A stretch of DNA of 26,880 bases, taken from NCBI GenBank assembly GCA_026985515.1, contig JALSQH010000223.1, positions 1-26,880 on the forward strand. The letters are read 5' to 3'. The position numbers were made by a program, and so were the translations under genes. Positions 1 through 8,069 of the stretch are shown one piece after another. The notes beneath the pieces were generated by a model. That model ran no database searches. It saw only the letters and a list, made by a program, of their open reading frames with translations, and was not told where the DNA came from. The first letter of the stretch is position 1. Every line of letters starts with the position of its first letter. The DNA is from a bacterium. Its GTDB lineage: Bacteria; JALSQH01.

Positions 1-935
1 AGAAAATGTATCATTCGCCCCAGTATCTTGGAGGTAATTACTTTGTCCTCGCAGCGATGAAGGAGAGTCTTGGTTATGATAGGGAAGCGGAAAAGTATTA
101 CAAAAAAGCCTTTTCTCTATACCCATTACTGAAAGAGAGACCAAGACCAATCGATGTTGATGCTATGATAGAATTGGCAATCTTCCTTAAAGATAGCAAT
201 AAGCTTGATATTGCTGAGAAAAAGGTAAAAGAGGTATTGAAGATTGATCCCCGGAATCCTCTGGCTTATTCAATTCTTGGGGATATTTATTATCTGAAGG
301 GAGAAATGGGCAATATCAGAAAGAGGCAGGATTACTATGGTAAAGCCATAAAAAGCTACCTCAAATCTCTTGATCTTGATCCACAGCAACCAGATGTGTA
401 TGTGAAACTTGGTAACATATATTTTTCTCAGGGTAATCTTGAAGTAGTGTATTACAGGCAGGGAAAATATCACCAGGCGTTTCTGAACTTCAAAAAAGCT
501 CTCGAACTTGATCCTGCCAATCCTTCCGCTCATCTCTCTCTCGGGATGCTTTATCTGGCACAGGGAGACTATGCTGAAGCTGACACAACTGTGAGTAAAA
601 CCGATTATTACAGACGAGCAATAACTGAATTGACCATTGCCGCAAGTAATGGACTGGGTAACTTTTATGTTTACTATCTCCTTGCTCTCGCATACAGAAA
701 GATAGGAGGAGAAAAGAATCTCAGAGTGGCTGAATACTTCGTCAGAAAAAGTATTAAAATGAATCCAGAATGGAATTCACCTCGATATCTTCTAGCATCA
801 ATACTGGAGGAGACTAACAGAAAAGAGGAGGCAGACAGGACCCTCGCATCAATAAAACCCGGCGGTGAAATTGGAGAAAAGGATATTTTAAGTTACATTT
901 TAATTCTCACACAGAGGGGAGGTGGGAAAGGATGA
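1..935 (+). CDS. TPR-repeat protein, 5' end cut by window start
   Basis: The first visible ATG is at 6, but the frame is open to base 1 and no ribosome binding site can be seen, so the gene probably begins outside the window. The 309 visible residues are a chain of tetratricopeptide repeats. They show the usual pattern of aromatic/Gly/Ala positions followed by LELDP- or LDLDP-type helix ends (for example KIDPRNPLAYSILGDIYY and ALELDPANPSAHLSLGMLY). Two repeats carry inserts with Tyr pairs (residues about 97-108 and 192-201). No signal peptide or enzyme motif is visible. TPR arrays are protein-binding scaffolds. The stop overlaps the next gene as ATGA, so the two are translationally coupled and probably act together in the cell envelope or a secretion/motility apparatus. 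That role is inference from the neighbours. Confidence 0.75.
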   Translation, partial: KMYHSPQYLGGNYFVLAAMKESLGYDREAEKYYKKAFSLYPLLKERPRPIDVDAMIELAIFLKDSNKLDIAEKKVKEVLKIDPRNPLAYSILGDIYYLKGEMGNIRKRQDYYGKAIKSYLKSLDLDPQQPDVYVKLGNIYFSQGNLEVVYYRQGKYHQAFLNFKKALELDPANPSAHLSLGMLYLAQGDYAEADTTVSKTDYYRRAITELTIAASNGLGNFYVYYLLALAYRKIGGEKNLRVAEYFVRKSIKMNPEWNSPRYLLASILEETNRKEEADRTLASIKPGGEIGEKDILSYILILTQRGGGKG

Positions 936-2194
936 AGAAAAGACTTGGGACAATACTGCTTGAAGAGGGACTTATTGATAAGGCTCAGCTTGAGGATGCT
1001 TTGAGAATTCAGAGAGAAAGAGGCGGCAGGCTTGGAAGTATTTTAATTCAACTGGGTTATATCGATGCTGATACCCTTGCCAGGATATTGAAGGAACAGC
1101 TGAATATAGAAACCGTTTCCCCAGAAGAGATAGAGCATCTCGATTACAGTGTGATCAATTCTATACCCAGGGACCTTGTGGAGGAATATCAGGTTTTACC
1201 GGTTAGGGTAAAGGATGGTGAAATTGAAGTGGCCATGCTTGATCCCAGAAATACTCGGGTTCTGTCGGAGTTGGGCTTTTTCCTTGATAAGGAGGTAGTC
1301 CCGCTTATAATACCGGAAGGTTTGTTGTACAGGGCTCTCAAAAAGTACTACAATCTTGATGTTGAACCGGAAGAGGAAATTATTGAGGAAGTGGTCGCTT
1401 CCGGAGTATCTTCTCATCAGGAAGTCGCGGCGCCGCCTGAATATGAAGAAGTGGTGGAAGAAGTTATTTCTCCTCCTTCAGAAGCTAAAAGATCCGAAGT
1501 CTCAGAAGCTGGGCCTGCTACTGCAGAATCTGAACCGGAAGTTGTGGAGGAGGTTAAATTTGAAGAAGTTTCCCGGCCAGAAGAAATTAAAGTGTCAGAT
1601 GGAGTGACTGAGGAGGAGGTAGTGCCTCCTCCGGTAGAAGAGATTTCTCCTCCAGCGGAAAGTGTGTATGAGGAGTGGACGGAAACTCCTGTAAAGGTAG
1701 AAGAGGTAACTGAAGATACTCTTCGATCCGCCAGAAGTATGGATGACCTTGTTTATTATCTTTCCAGGCTTCTTGAAAAAAAGAGTGCCAGACATGTTAT
1801 TTTTAAGGTTCAAAAAGGGGTGGCTTTTGGATGGGTTGCAAAGGGAGAGGATATTTCCCCGGGCTACATAGATTTAATGATGATTCCTCTGTGTGCTCCA
1901 TCTATGTTTAAAACCTCAGATGAAACAGGAGAGACCTTTTTTGGTCCACCACCAATGGACAATCCAGTTGTGGAGAGATTTATGAAGATTCTGAATTCTC
2001 ATCTTGAGCCTCCCAGAAATTTTATTCTTACTCCAGTTAAAGTTCAGGGTAAAACGGTTTTGTTCATCTATCTTGATAACGGTAAAGGGAAAGGGATTGA
2101 TGATCTTAAGCTTCTGCCAGAGATCAACAGAATCGCCTCCACACTCTCTGAAGCAATAGAGAGAATTATTGCCAGGAAGAAAAGGGGAAGTTAG
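932..2194 (+). CDS. MshEN-domain protein (predicted c-di-GMP receptor) lacking an ATPase domain
   Basis: 420 aa. Residues 4-27 and 33-56 are two copies of the 24-residue motif RLGxxLxxxGxIxxxxLxxxLxxQ separated by a 5-residue spacer, which is the signature of the cyclic-di-GMP-binding MshEN (GspE N-terminal) domain. The rest of that domain runs to about residue 145 (PRDLVEEYQVLPVRVKDGEI, then AMLDPRN). Residues about 150-265 are a Glu/Val/Pro-rich linker. Residues about 270-415 form a compact mixed alpha/beta domain ending in an ILPEINRIAS-like helix (LLPEINRIASTLSEAIERI) that recalls GAF-like folds, but I cannot assign it. No Walker A or B box of GspE/PilB ATPases is present, so this is a stand-alone sensor or adaptor. 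It starts inside the upstream TPR gene (4-nt overlap), with GGGAGGTGGG as its Shine-Dalgarno region. Its stop overlaps the stop of the convergent lipoprotein gene. Similar ATPase-less MshEN proteins are known from Deltaproteobacteria. Confidence 0.8.
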   Translation: MKKRLGTILLEEGLIDKAQLEDALRIQRERGGRLGSILIQLGYIDADTLARILKEQLNIETVSPEEIEHLDYSVINSIPRDLVEEYQVLPVRVKDGEIEVAMLDPRNTRVLSELGFFLDKEVVPLIIPEGLLYRALKKYYNLDVEPEEEIIEEVVASGVSSHQEVAAPPEYEEVVEEVISPPSEAKRSEVSEAGPATAESEPEVVEEVKFEEVSRPEEIKVSDGVTEEEVVPPPVEEISPPAESVYEEWTETPVKVEEVTEDTLRSARSMDDLVYYLSRLLEKKSARHVIFKVQKGVAFGWVAKGEDISPGYIDLMMIPLCAPSMFKTSDETGETFFGPPPMDNPVVERFMKILNSHLEPPRNFILTPVKVQGKTVLFIYLDNGKGKGIDDLKLLPEINRIASTLSEAIERIIARKKRGS

Positions 2195-4323
2195 CCTCCT
2201 CCCATAAAAATGAATGGAAAGATAACAGTAACGGATCCACCCATTGGTCTTGGAAATGTCCAGTTTTTAACCTTGAAAAGAATACAGCTTTCCACTTCCA
2301 TGTTGTTAAGGGTGGATTCTTCAATGCTGGCAGCTGATACATGTCCATCTGAACCAATGGTGAATTTCACTTCGATTTTACCTTCAAGATTGGGATTTAT
2401 CTTGAGCTGTTTTTCGTAGCAGTATCTCACTTCACCGTAATGTGAGGCAATAACTGTTGATATTACCTTCGGGTCAAGCCTTCCACTTTTCTGCTCGCTG
2501 GAGAGTTTGATCTGGGCCTCAATCTTTTTTATGTTCTTTTTCAAACTCACCTTTTTAACTTCCCCCACGTTAATATCAATATCCACATTTCTCACTTTTC
2601 CTCTTCTTCTTACCCCTGCAATAATAATTTCCTGCTTTTTAACCTGGCTGTTCTGTTCGGAGAGGAGCTTATCAATGTCACCCAGATTGATTCCTCCACC
2701 AATTGAAGTTCCAAAGAAGCTTTTTTTCCTGGTTTTTCTTATGTTTGAAGAAATCGTTTTTCTTTTTTCTGATCTGGAACTACTCTCTTTTTCAGGGGTA
2801 CCCGGTGCAGATTTTTTTATCACTTCATTTTTGCTTGCTGGTATTCTTTCCGGGGTTTTCCCCTCAACGGGAAGAGACTGTGAAATTATAGCTACTTTTT
2901 TCGTCTTTTCAGGTGTCGAAAGTTCACCAGTGGAGACGGTTTTCTTCTGATTTACCATCACTTTCCTGTTGCTTGCCAGCTCTTTTTTTGAACCTTCTCC
3001 GGGTGGTAAAGATTTATTTCCAGTTTTTTCAGCACTGGCCTCCTCTTTGCTCAGATTTTTTTCAGTGGAAACTTTTTCTTTTCCGGGAAGGTTAACAGTT
3101 TCCGGTTTTTTTTCTTCAACACTAATGGAAGCCTCAACTTCCCCCTTTTCCATCTTCTCAGTGGTAATTTCTGGCTCAGGTGGAGGAGTCTGTGGAGTTA
3201 TGCTTTCAATTTTTGGAGAGGAAATTTTCATTGCCACCTGGGATTTGAGTTTTGCATAGAGATTTTTGCATATTGAGCTTGTTTCCCTTTCCATTTCAAA
3301 ACCATATATATCCTGAGAACCTCCTCTGCAGCACATTGAAAGTTTTTTATAAGCTTCATCATTATTACCCATATACCAGTAAAGCTCCCCAATTTTGCAT
3401 CTAACGTGCTTATATGCAGGATCAATTGCTTCCACATTTGAGTACATATACAGGGCGAGTTTAAGCGTACTGGATGAATTGGTACTCTTTCCTATGCTTT
3501 CATAGAGATATCCGAGATCAAAGAATGCTTCTTTCTGAACAGATACCTCTCCAGATTTACTTGCCTTCAGTGCAGCCAGCCTGAAGTAATTTGTAGCGTC
3601 GCTGATTCTTCCAAGCCACCAGTAAAGCCTTGCGAGATTGAGGTAGTAAACTGCTTCATCGGGAGATAGATTTATTGCTTTGAGATAGTAATTTTCTGCC
3701 ATCGACGCCTGATTATCAGAACTATCATAGTTACCTCTTGACCATGCGATTTTTGATAATTTTTCAGAAATAAGAGCCAGTCTTTCATATATTTCTGCCT
3801 TGAAAGTTCTTATTTCTATTTCGCTTTTCCCTTTTTGCTTGCAGGTGAGAGCCTTTTTGTAGAAGGCAATGGCTGCAGGATATCTCTCCATTATTTCAAA
3901 GATTGAGCCTATTATTTTGAATATTTCAGGAATGCATAATTTTTCCTCTTCCGCCTGCGTGTATGCCTTTTCAAGTTCTGTTCGGGCAGAATCGTAATCA
4001 CCTGTTCTATAATAAATCAATCCAAGATAGTAGTGTGGAAGGTAGGATTTTGACCCGAGATTAATGGCATTTTCAAGTTCATCTTTAGCTTCGTCCCACC
4101 TGTTCTGATAGTAGTAAACAATACCGAGATAAGTGTGTATCTCTGGATTGTCAGGATAGCTTATTTCATTTCGCAGTAATATTTGTTCTGCTCTTTTGAG
4201 GTCTTCTATGCCTCCACTTTTGATGAGATTTTGTGCCCTGAATAGAGAACTTTTGAGCTGAAAGGAGGCACACCCCGCTACCCATAGTGCTATAAAAAAC
4301 AGTACAAAGTTTCTTTTCATCAT
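2191..4323 (-). CDS. TPR lipoprotein with AgmX/PglI-type C-terminal domain
   Basis: 710 aa. The N-terminus is a lipoprotein signal (hydrophobic 6-15, lipobox VAGC with Cys18; the +2 residue is Ala, so outer-membrane sorting is likely by the E. coli rule). Residues about 25-350 are TPR repeats. Residues about 370-520 are a low-complexity Lys/Glu/Ser/Pro linker. Residues 614-710 match the AgmX/PglI (myxobacterial 'SS tail') domain, a TonB-C-like fold: CYEKQLKINP, then G.I.VKF.I..DG.V, ESC, and W.FPRPMGG.V.V.FPF. Its two characteristic cysteines are Cys635 and Cys680. AgmX belongs to the adventurous gliding machinery of Myxococcus; PglI is related. Two ATGs are adjacent (4321-4323 and 4318-4320), with AAAGGGAAG upstream. 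It probably has its own promoter in the gap shared with tldD. A structural or coupling role between envelope layers is inferred. Confidence 0.82.
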   Translation of the reverse strand: MMKRNFVLFFIALWVAGCASFQLKSSLFRAQNLIKSGGIEDLKRAEQILLRNEISYPDNPEIHTYLGIVYYYQNRWDEAKDELENAINLGSKSYLPHYYLGLIYYRTGDYDSARTELEKAYTQAEEEKLCIPEIFKIIGSIFEIMERYPAAIAFYKKALTCKQKGKSEIEIRTFKAEIYERLALISEKLSKIAWSRGNYDSSDNQASMAENYYLKAINLSPDEAVYYLNLARLYWWLGRISDATNYFRLAALKASKSGEVSVQKEAFFDLGYLYESIGKSTNSSSTLKLALYMYSNVEAIDPAYKHVRCKIGELYWYMGNNDEAYKKLSMCCRGGSQDIYGFEMERETSSICKNLYAKLKSQVAMKISSPKIESITPQTPPPEPEITTEKMEKGEVEASISVEEKKPETVNLPGKEKVSTEKNLSKEEASAEKTGNKSLPPGEGSKKELASNRKVMVNQKKTVSTGELSTPEKTKKVAIISQSLPVEGKTPERIPASKNEVIKKSAPGTPEKESSSRSEKRKTISSNIRKTRKKSFFGTSIGGGINLGDIDKLLSEQNSQVKKQEIIIAGVRRRGKVRNVDIDINVGEVKKVSLKKNIKKIEAQIKLSSEQKSGRLDPKVISTVIASHYGEVRYCYEKQLKINPNLEGKIEVKFTIGSDGHVSAASIEESTLNNMEVESCILFKVKNWTFPRPMGGSVTVIFPFIFMGGG

Positions 4324-4352
4324 AAATCTTCCCTTTACCGGTAGTTTTTTAT

Positions 4353-4381
4353 ATGATAACTCTTAGCCTCAAAAAAATCAA
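4353..4381 (-). promoter_or_regulatory. Candidate sigma70-type promoter for the AgmX-tail lipoprotein
   Basis: Read on the minus strand: -35 TTGATT (4381-4376), 17-nt spacer, -10 TATCAT (4358-4353), about 30 nt before the lipoprotein start. It lies in the 92-bp gap shared with divergent tldD. I see no equally good promoter for tldD on the plus strand. Confidence 0.45.
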
Positions 4382-4415
4382 TCCTGCTTTTCACCGGAAT
4401 CGGACAGGAGTAGTT

Positions 4416-5813
4416 ATGAAGAAACTTTCATTGTATGTTAAAATATTTTCCAGAACGGAGTCGACAATGATAGAAAATTTCAATCCTTCTCTTTTATCAG
4501 GTAAAAAATGGAAGGAGATCTTCGCTGAAAGGAAAAGAGAATTGATCATAGTTATGGAACAGGGAGAGATAGAAAAGTTATGGGAGGTTGAAGACGCAGG
4601 GGCGGGGCTGAGGATAAGAGATGGAGAGCGTTTTCATTACAGATATGTTACATCTCTTGATGGCAGGAAGATTTCGGAGATGATAAGAGATGTTGAATCG
4701 GGAGAATGGAAAAGAATTGAAAGAGAATCCAGTTACAGATGCGAGGTCAGGAAGCCCTTTAATTCGGTGGAAATTGCAAGAAAAATTGACATTCTGAAAT
4801 CGGCTGATTCCTTTATTTCCCGCTATGGCTCCATTGTATCTTTCAGGAAAGTGGTTTACAAAGAAAGTCTCAGAGAAATAGAGGTAATAAATTCTGAAGG
4901 CGTACACGTTTATGATATTCAGCCGCAGGTGGTATTCTATGTGCAGGTTGCTGTCAGTGACCCTGAAAGAGGAATGGAAACCGGCTATGAACCTGTAGGA
5001 AGATCGGGTGGATTTGAAGTAATAGAAGAGATTTCCCCTGAAAATATTGCAAAAATAGCAGTTGAAAGGGCCCTGAAAAATCTCAAGTCTGACTGGGCTC
5101 CTGCAGGCAGAATGCCCGTTGTAATATCCTCTGAAGCGGGAGGGACAATCATTCATGAAGCGGTGGGGCATGGCCTTGAGGGGGATCTTGTATTCAACAA
5201 TCTTTCTGTATATGCGGGGAAACTGGGAGAGCAGGTTGCTTCTGAGAAAGTAACCATCATTGATGATGCCACACTACCCTGCTACAGAGGTTCCTTTGCC
5301 TATGATGATGAAGGAATCCCTTCCTCAAGGAGTGTACTGATAGAAAAGGGGGTTCTGAAAGGATATATGAGTGACCTTTTTTACGCAGAAAAACTGGGAG
5401 TTGAGCCAACGGGAAATGGACGCAGAGAATCCTACCGGTTTATGCCGGTGGTGAGGATGAGCAACACATTCATGTTGCCTGGTAAAGACAGTGTCGATGA
5501 CATTGTAAGTTCTGTGGATTATGGTCTCTTTGTTAAAAAAATGGGAGGGGGTGAAGTGAACACGGTGAGCGGAGATTTTGTGTTTGAGGTTCTTGAGGCA
5601 CATCTCATAAAAAATGGAAGAATCGCAGAACCTGTCAGAGGAGCAACCCTGATAGGGAATGGTCCCGAGATTCTCAAAAAGGTGGATATGGTGGGGAATG
5701 ACCTGGGTTTTGCCATTGGCACCTGCGGAAAGGAGGGTCAGGGAGTACCTGTAACTGATGGTATGCCCACCATTAGAGTTCCCGAGCTAACGGTGGGAGG
5801 AAGAGTTAAATAA
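4416..5813 (+). CDS. tldD: Metalloprotease TldD
   Basis: 465 aa from the chosen start, in the normal TldD range. The metal-binding HExxxH motif is HEAVGH (residues 247-252), inside TIIHEAVGHGLEGD. The C-terminal metal-ligand Cys is in IGTCGKEGQGVPV (Cys437), followed by the family's PTIRV and VGG signature. TldD works with TldE/PmbA as a heterodimer that trims unfolded peptides and processes some RiPP precursors; no tldE is in this window. The frame is open further upstream to an ATG at 4353, but GGACAGGAG sits 5 nt before the ATG at 4416, so that start is preferred. A second possible start (4467, with CGGAG upstream) cannot be excluded. It is followed after 13 nt by a nicotinamidase gene, so the three plus-strand genes 4416-7519 form a likely operon. 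Cytoplasmic. Confidence 0.93.
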   Translation: MKKLSLYVKIFSRTESTMIENFNPSLLSGKKWKEIFAERKRELIIVMEQGEIEKLWEVEDAGAGLRIRDGERFHYRYVTSLDGRKISEMIRDVESGEWKRIERESSYRCEVRKPFNSVEIARKIDILKSADSFISRYGSIVSFRKVVYKESLREIEVINSEGVHVYDIQPQVVFYVQVAVSDPERGMETGYEPVGRSGGFEVIEEISPENIAKIAVERALKNLKSDWAPAGRMPVVISSEAGGTIIHEAVGHGLEGDLVFNNLSVYAGKLGEQVASEKVTIIDDATLPCYRGSFAYDDEGIPSSRSVLIEKGVLKGYMSDLFYAEKLGVEPTGNGRRESYRFMPVVRMSNTFMLPGKDSVDDIVSSVDYGLFVKKMGGGEVNTVSGDFVFEVLEAHLIKNGRIAEPVRGATLIGNGPEILKKVDMVGNDLGFAIGTCGKEGQGVPVTDGMPTIRVPELTVGGRVK

Positions 5814-5826
5814 AAAGGAGGTTAAA

Positions 5827-6345
5827 ATGGGAAGGGAAGCTCTTCTTGTTATTGATATGCTTAATGATTTTGTGAGGGAAGGAGCGCCTCTGGAGGTTCC
5901 TTCAACCAGAAAAGTAATTCCGGTGATTCAGGAGGAGATAAGGAAATTCAGAGAGAAGGGGGATCCTGTAATTTATATCTGCGATGCTCATGATCCAGAT
6001 GATCCTGAGTTTAAAATCTGGCCGCCACATGCTGTAAAGGGTACAGAAGGGGCTAAAATCATTGATGAACTTGCACCGCAGGAAGGAGACATAATTGTTG
6101 AGAAAACAACCTACAACGGATTTTATAAAACTAACCTTGAAGAGATCCTCAGAAAGTTAGGCGTTGATACCGTGAGACTTACTGGCTGTGTAACTCACAT
6201 ATGTGTTCTCTACACAGCTGCTGGAGCCAGAGTAAGGGGGTTTAATGTGAAGGTTGTTGAGAAAGGTGTAGCCCCACTCTCTCTGGAGGATCATGAGTGT
6301 GCATTGAGGCAGATGAGAGAAGTTTTGAAGGCAGAGATAATTTAG
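5827..6345 (+). CDS. pncA: Nicotinamidase (cysteine hydrolase, isochorismatase fold)
   Basis: 172 aa. The catalytic triad of the family is visible: Asp10 (VIDMLNDF), Lys93 (VEKTTYNGF) and Cys126 (HICVLYTA). The metal ligands expected of nicotinamidases fit Asp53, His55 (CDAHDP) and His68 (WPPHAVKGT). It would hydrolyse nicotinamide to nicotinate and ammonia. It lies 13 nt upstream of nicotinate phosphoribosyltransferase, the next enzyme of the pathway, and this is the strongest argument for nicotinamidase over a generic isochorismatase-like hydrolase. AAAAGGAGG precedes the ATG. The family is hard to subdivide, so substrate specificity rests on the metal ligands and the neighbour. Confidence 0.87.
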   Translation: MGREALLVIDMLNDFVREGAPLEVPSTRKVIPVIQEEIRKFREKGDPVIYICDAHDPDDPEFKIWPPHAVKGTEGAKIIDELAPQEGDIIVEKTTYNGFYKTNLEEILRKLGVDTVRLTGCVTHICVLYTAAGARVRGFNVKVVEKGVAPLSLEDHECALRQMREVLKAEII

Positions 6346-6358
6346 AAGGAGAGAGAAG

Positions 6359-7519
6359 ATGTTTTACCTTGCTGATGAAAAGCAGATAAAGGCCAGTAGA
6401 ACCACAGATGTTTATTTTCTCCGGACTGTCCAGATACTTCAGGCAAAAGGCATCAACAAAAGAGTAAAGATGGAGGTTTTCCTTAAAAATCTGCCTGATT
6501 CATATAAATGGGGTATTTTTGCAGGGCTGGAGGATTTACTTAGATTGTTTGAGGGTGATCCTGTTGATATTTACGCTATTCCAGAAGGTAGTGTTTTTTA
6601 TGAGGGTGAGCCTGTTCTCACCATTGAGGGGATTTACAAAGACTTTGCTCCAAGAGAAACTGCAATGCTTGGTTTTATCTGCCAGGCTTCAGGAATTGCC
6701 ACAAAGGCGGCAAGAATAAAAAAGCTGGCAGGAAGTAAAAGTGTGGTTCATTTTGGTGCGAGGAGGATGCATCCTGCCATTACCCCCATGATAGAAAGAT
6801 CAGCTTATATTGGTGGCATGGATGGTGTGGCAACTGTTGCTGGAGCGGAGGCTATTGGAAAGAATCCTGTGGGTACCATGCCACATGCTCTTATGCTTGT
6901 AGTTGGAGATACTGTGAAAGCGGCAAAGATGTTTGATGAAGTGATCTCTGAAGAGGTTCCCAGAATTGTTTTGATTGATACTTTTATGGATGAAAAATTT
7001 GAAACCATCCGGGTTGCGGAGGAATTGGGAGAGAAGTTAAGCGGAGTGCGGCTGGATACCCCTTCAAGCAGGAGAGGAAATTTCAGAAAAATTATTGAGG
7101 AAGTGAGATGGGAACTTGATATAAGAGGTTACAGACATGTGAAAATATTTGTAAGTGGAGGAATAGACGAAGATTCGGTAAGAGATCTGGCAGATGTGGT
7201 TGATTCTTTTGGCGTGGGAACTTCAGTGAGCAATGCGAAGACTTTTGATTTTTCTGCAGATATTGTGGAAGTGGAGGGTAAGCCTCTTGCCAAGAGGGGG
7301 AAATGTTCGGGTGCAAAAAAGTTGTGGGTTTGTGATAATTGCGGGAACAGAAAAGTTACTCTTATGAAAGAGGAAAAGAGCATGTGTGAAAGGTGCGGTT
7401 CCCCGATGCGACCACTGACAGTTAAGTATATGGAGAATGGAAAAATAATAAGAGATCTTCCTTCTGCTGAAGAGATAAGGGAGTATGTATTGAACCAGGT
7501 GAAAGATTTATCAGTGTAG
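6359..7519 (+). CDS. pncB: Nicotinate phosphoribosyltransferase, archaeal-type with zinc ribbon
   Basis: 386 aa. It converts nicotinate plus PRPP to nicotinate mononucleotide. Visible family hallmarks are the N-terminal ADEKQIKASRTTDVYF segment, VHFGARRMHPA (substrate/phosphate binding), GTMPHALML, VRLDTPSSRRG and the phosphate-site KIFVSGGIDE. Near the C-terminus a four-cysteine zinc-ribbon-like element is present: Cys325-x2-Cys328 and Cys343-x2-Cys346. From family knowledge, the short enzyme with a C-terminal zinc module resembles the Thermoplasma-type NAPRTase found in archaea and some bacteria, rather than E. coli PncB. The AAGGAGAGAGAAG ribosome site fits the ATG. It is last in the tldD-pncA-pncB unit and ends 2 nt from the convergent PAP2 gene, leaving no room for an intergenic terminator. 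Confidence 0.92.
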   Translation: MFYLADEKQIKASRTTDVYFLRTVQILQAKGINKRVKMEVFLKNLPDSYKWGIFAGLEDLLRLFEGDPVDIYAIPEGSVFYEGEPVLTIEGIYKDFAPRETAMLGFICQASGIATKAARIKKLAGSKSVVHFGARRMHPAITPMIERSAYIGGMDGVATVAGAEAIGKNPVGTMPHALMLVVGDTVKAAKMFDEVISEEVPRIVLIDTFMDEKFETIRVAEELGEKLSGVRLDTPSSRRGNFRKIIEEVRWELDIRGYRHVKIFVSGGIDEDSVRDLADVVDSFGVGTSVSNAKTFDFSADIVEVEGKPLAKRGKCSGAKKLWVCDNCGNRKVTLMKEEKSMCERCGSPMRPLTVKYMENGKIIRDLPSAEEIREYVLNQVKDLSV

Positions 7520-7521
7520 CG

Positions 7522-8055
7522 TTACTTAAGCGAGAGAGAAACACCGAGCCAGATTATACCGAGCACTATTCCTCCAATCACGTCACTGAGCCAGTGTACA
7601 TTAAAATAGATTCTGCTGAAACTGATAAGCAGGATTGCCCCAGCAATTAAAAGGAAAAATATTATTCTCAGTAATGTTTTTTTGATATTCTCTGTAAAAG
7701 CCACAAGGATAAAAAGGAGAATAATGGTTGACATCATTGCATGTCCACTTGGAAAGCTGTACCCTGTAACGTGAAAAGCTGCATCTGGAGGTCTTTCTCT
7801 GCCAAATAGATACTTGAGCAGATTCATCAGGCCAAATCCTCCAGGAATTGCCACAAAATAAGGAGCAATAAAGTTTCTCCTTTTTAGCAGTATGAGAAGA
7901 AGAAAAATCAGAATGGATAGTATGGTCATTGGAAGAAATTCACCGGCAGATGTTGCAAGAAACATAATCTTATCGAGAAGTGGAGTATGTATTGTAGAGG
8001 CCCACTGATTTACCATTCTGTCAATATTTTCAATGTGAATAAGAAGCGAATCCAT
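7522..8055 (-). CDS. PAP2-family membrane phosphatase
   Basis: 177 aa, with about five hydrophobic segments. The three phosphatidic-acid-phosphatase motifs are intact: Lys81..Arg88-Pro89 (KYLFGRERP), Pro102-Ser-Gly-His105 and Ser147-Arg148..His154..Asp158 (SRIYFNVHWLSD). These form the acid-phosphatase active site on the outer face of the inner membrane. Such enzymes dephosphorylate lipid phosphates such as undecaprenyl pyrophosphate or phosphatidate; the true substrate cannot be told from sequence. AGAGGTAATGAA precedes the ATG. It is monocistronic and convergent with pncB. Its promoter must lie in the 77-bp gap it shares with the divergent lipoprotein gene; a weak candidate on the minus strand is TTCACC-17-TAGAAT (8112 to 8084). 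Confidence 0.9.
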   Translation of the reverse strand: MDSLLIHIENIDRMVNQWASTIHTPLLDKIMFLATSAGEFLPMTILSILIFLLLILLKRRNFIAPYFVAIPGGFGLMNLLKYLFGRERPPDAAFHVTGYSFPSGHAMMSTIILLFILVAFTENIKKTLLRIIFFLLIAGAILLISFSRIYFNVHWLSDVIGGIVLGIIWLGVSLSLK

Positions 8056-8069
8056 TTCATTACCTCTGT

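Noticed and set aside
2507-2950. 147-aa hydrophobic-looking plus-strand frame opposite the AgmX-tail lipoprotein
   Set aside because: It is the complement of the Lys/Glu-rich linker, which yields Phe/Leu/Ser runs. It looks like a membrane protein only because of that.
4353-4415. Longer N-terminus for TldD from the ATG at 4353
   Set aside because: The extra 21 residues have no ribosome site and overlap the candidate -10 box of the divergent gene; GGACAGGAG correctly spaced before 4416 supports the shorter form.
4578-5171. 197-aa open frame on the minus strand inside tldD
   Set aside because: It is fully antisense to a well-supported tldD, lacks any recognisable domain, is rich in residues typical of shadow frames (His, Phe, Ser, Arg), and has no upstream ribosome site that I can support.
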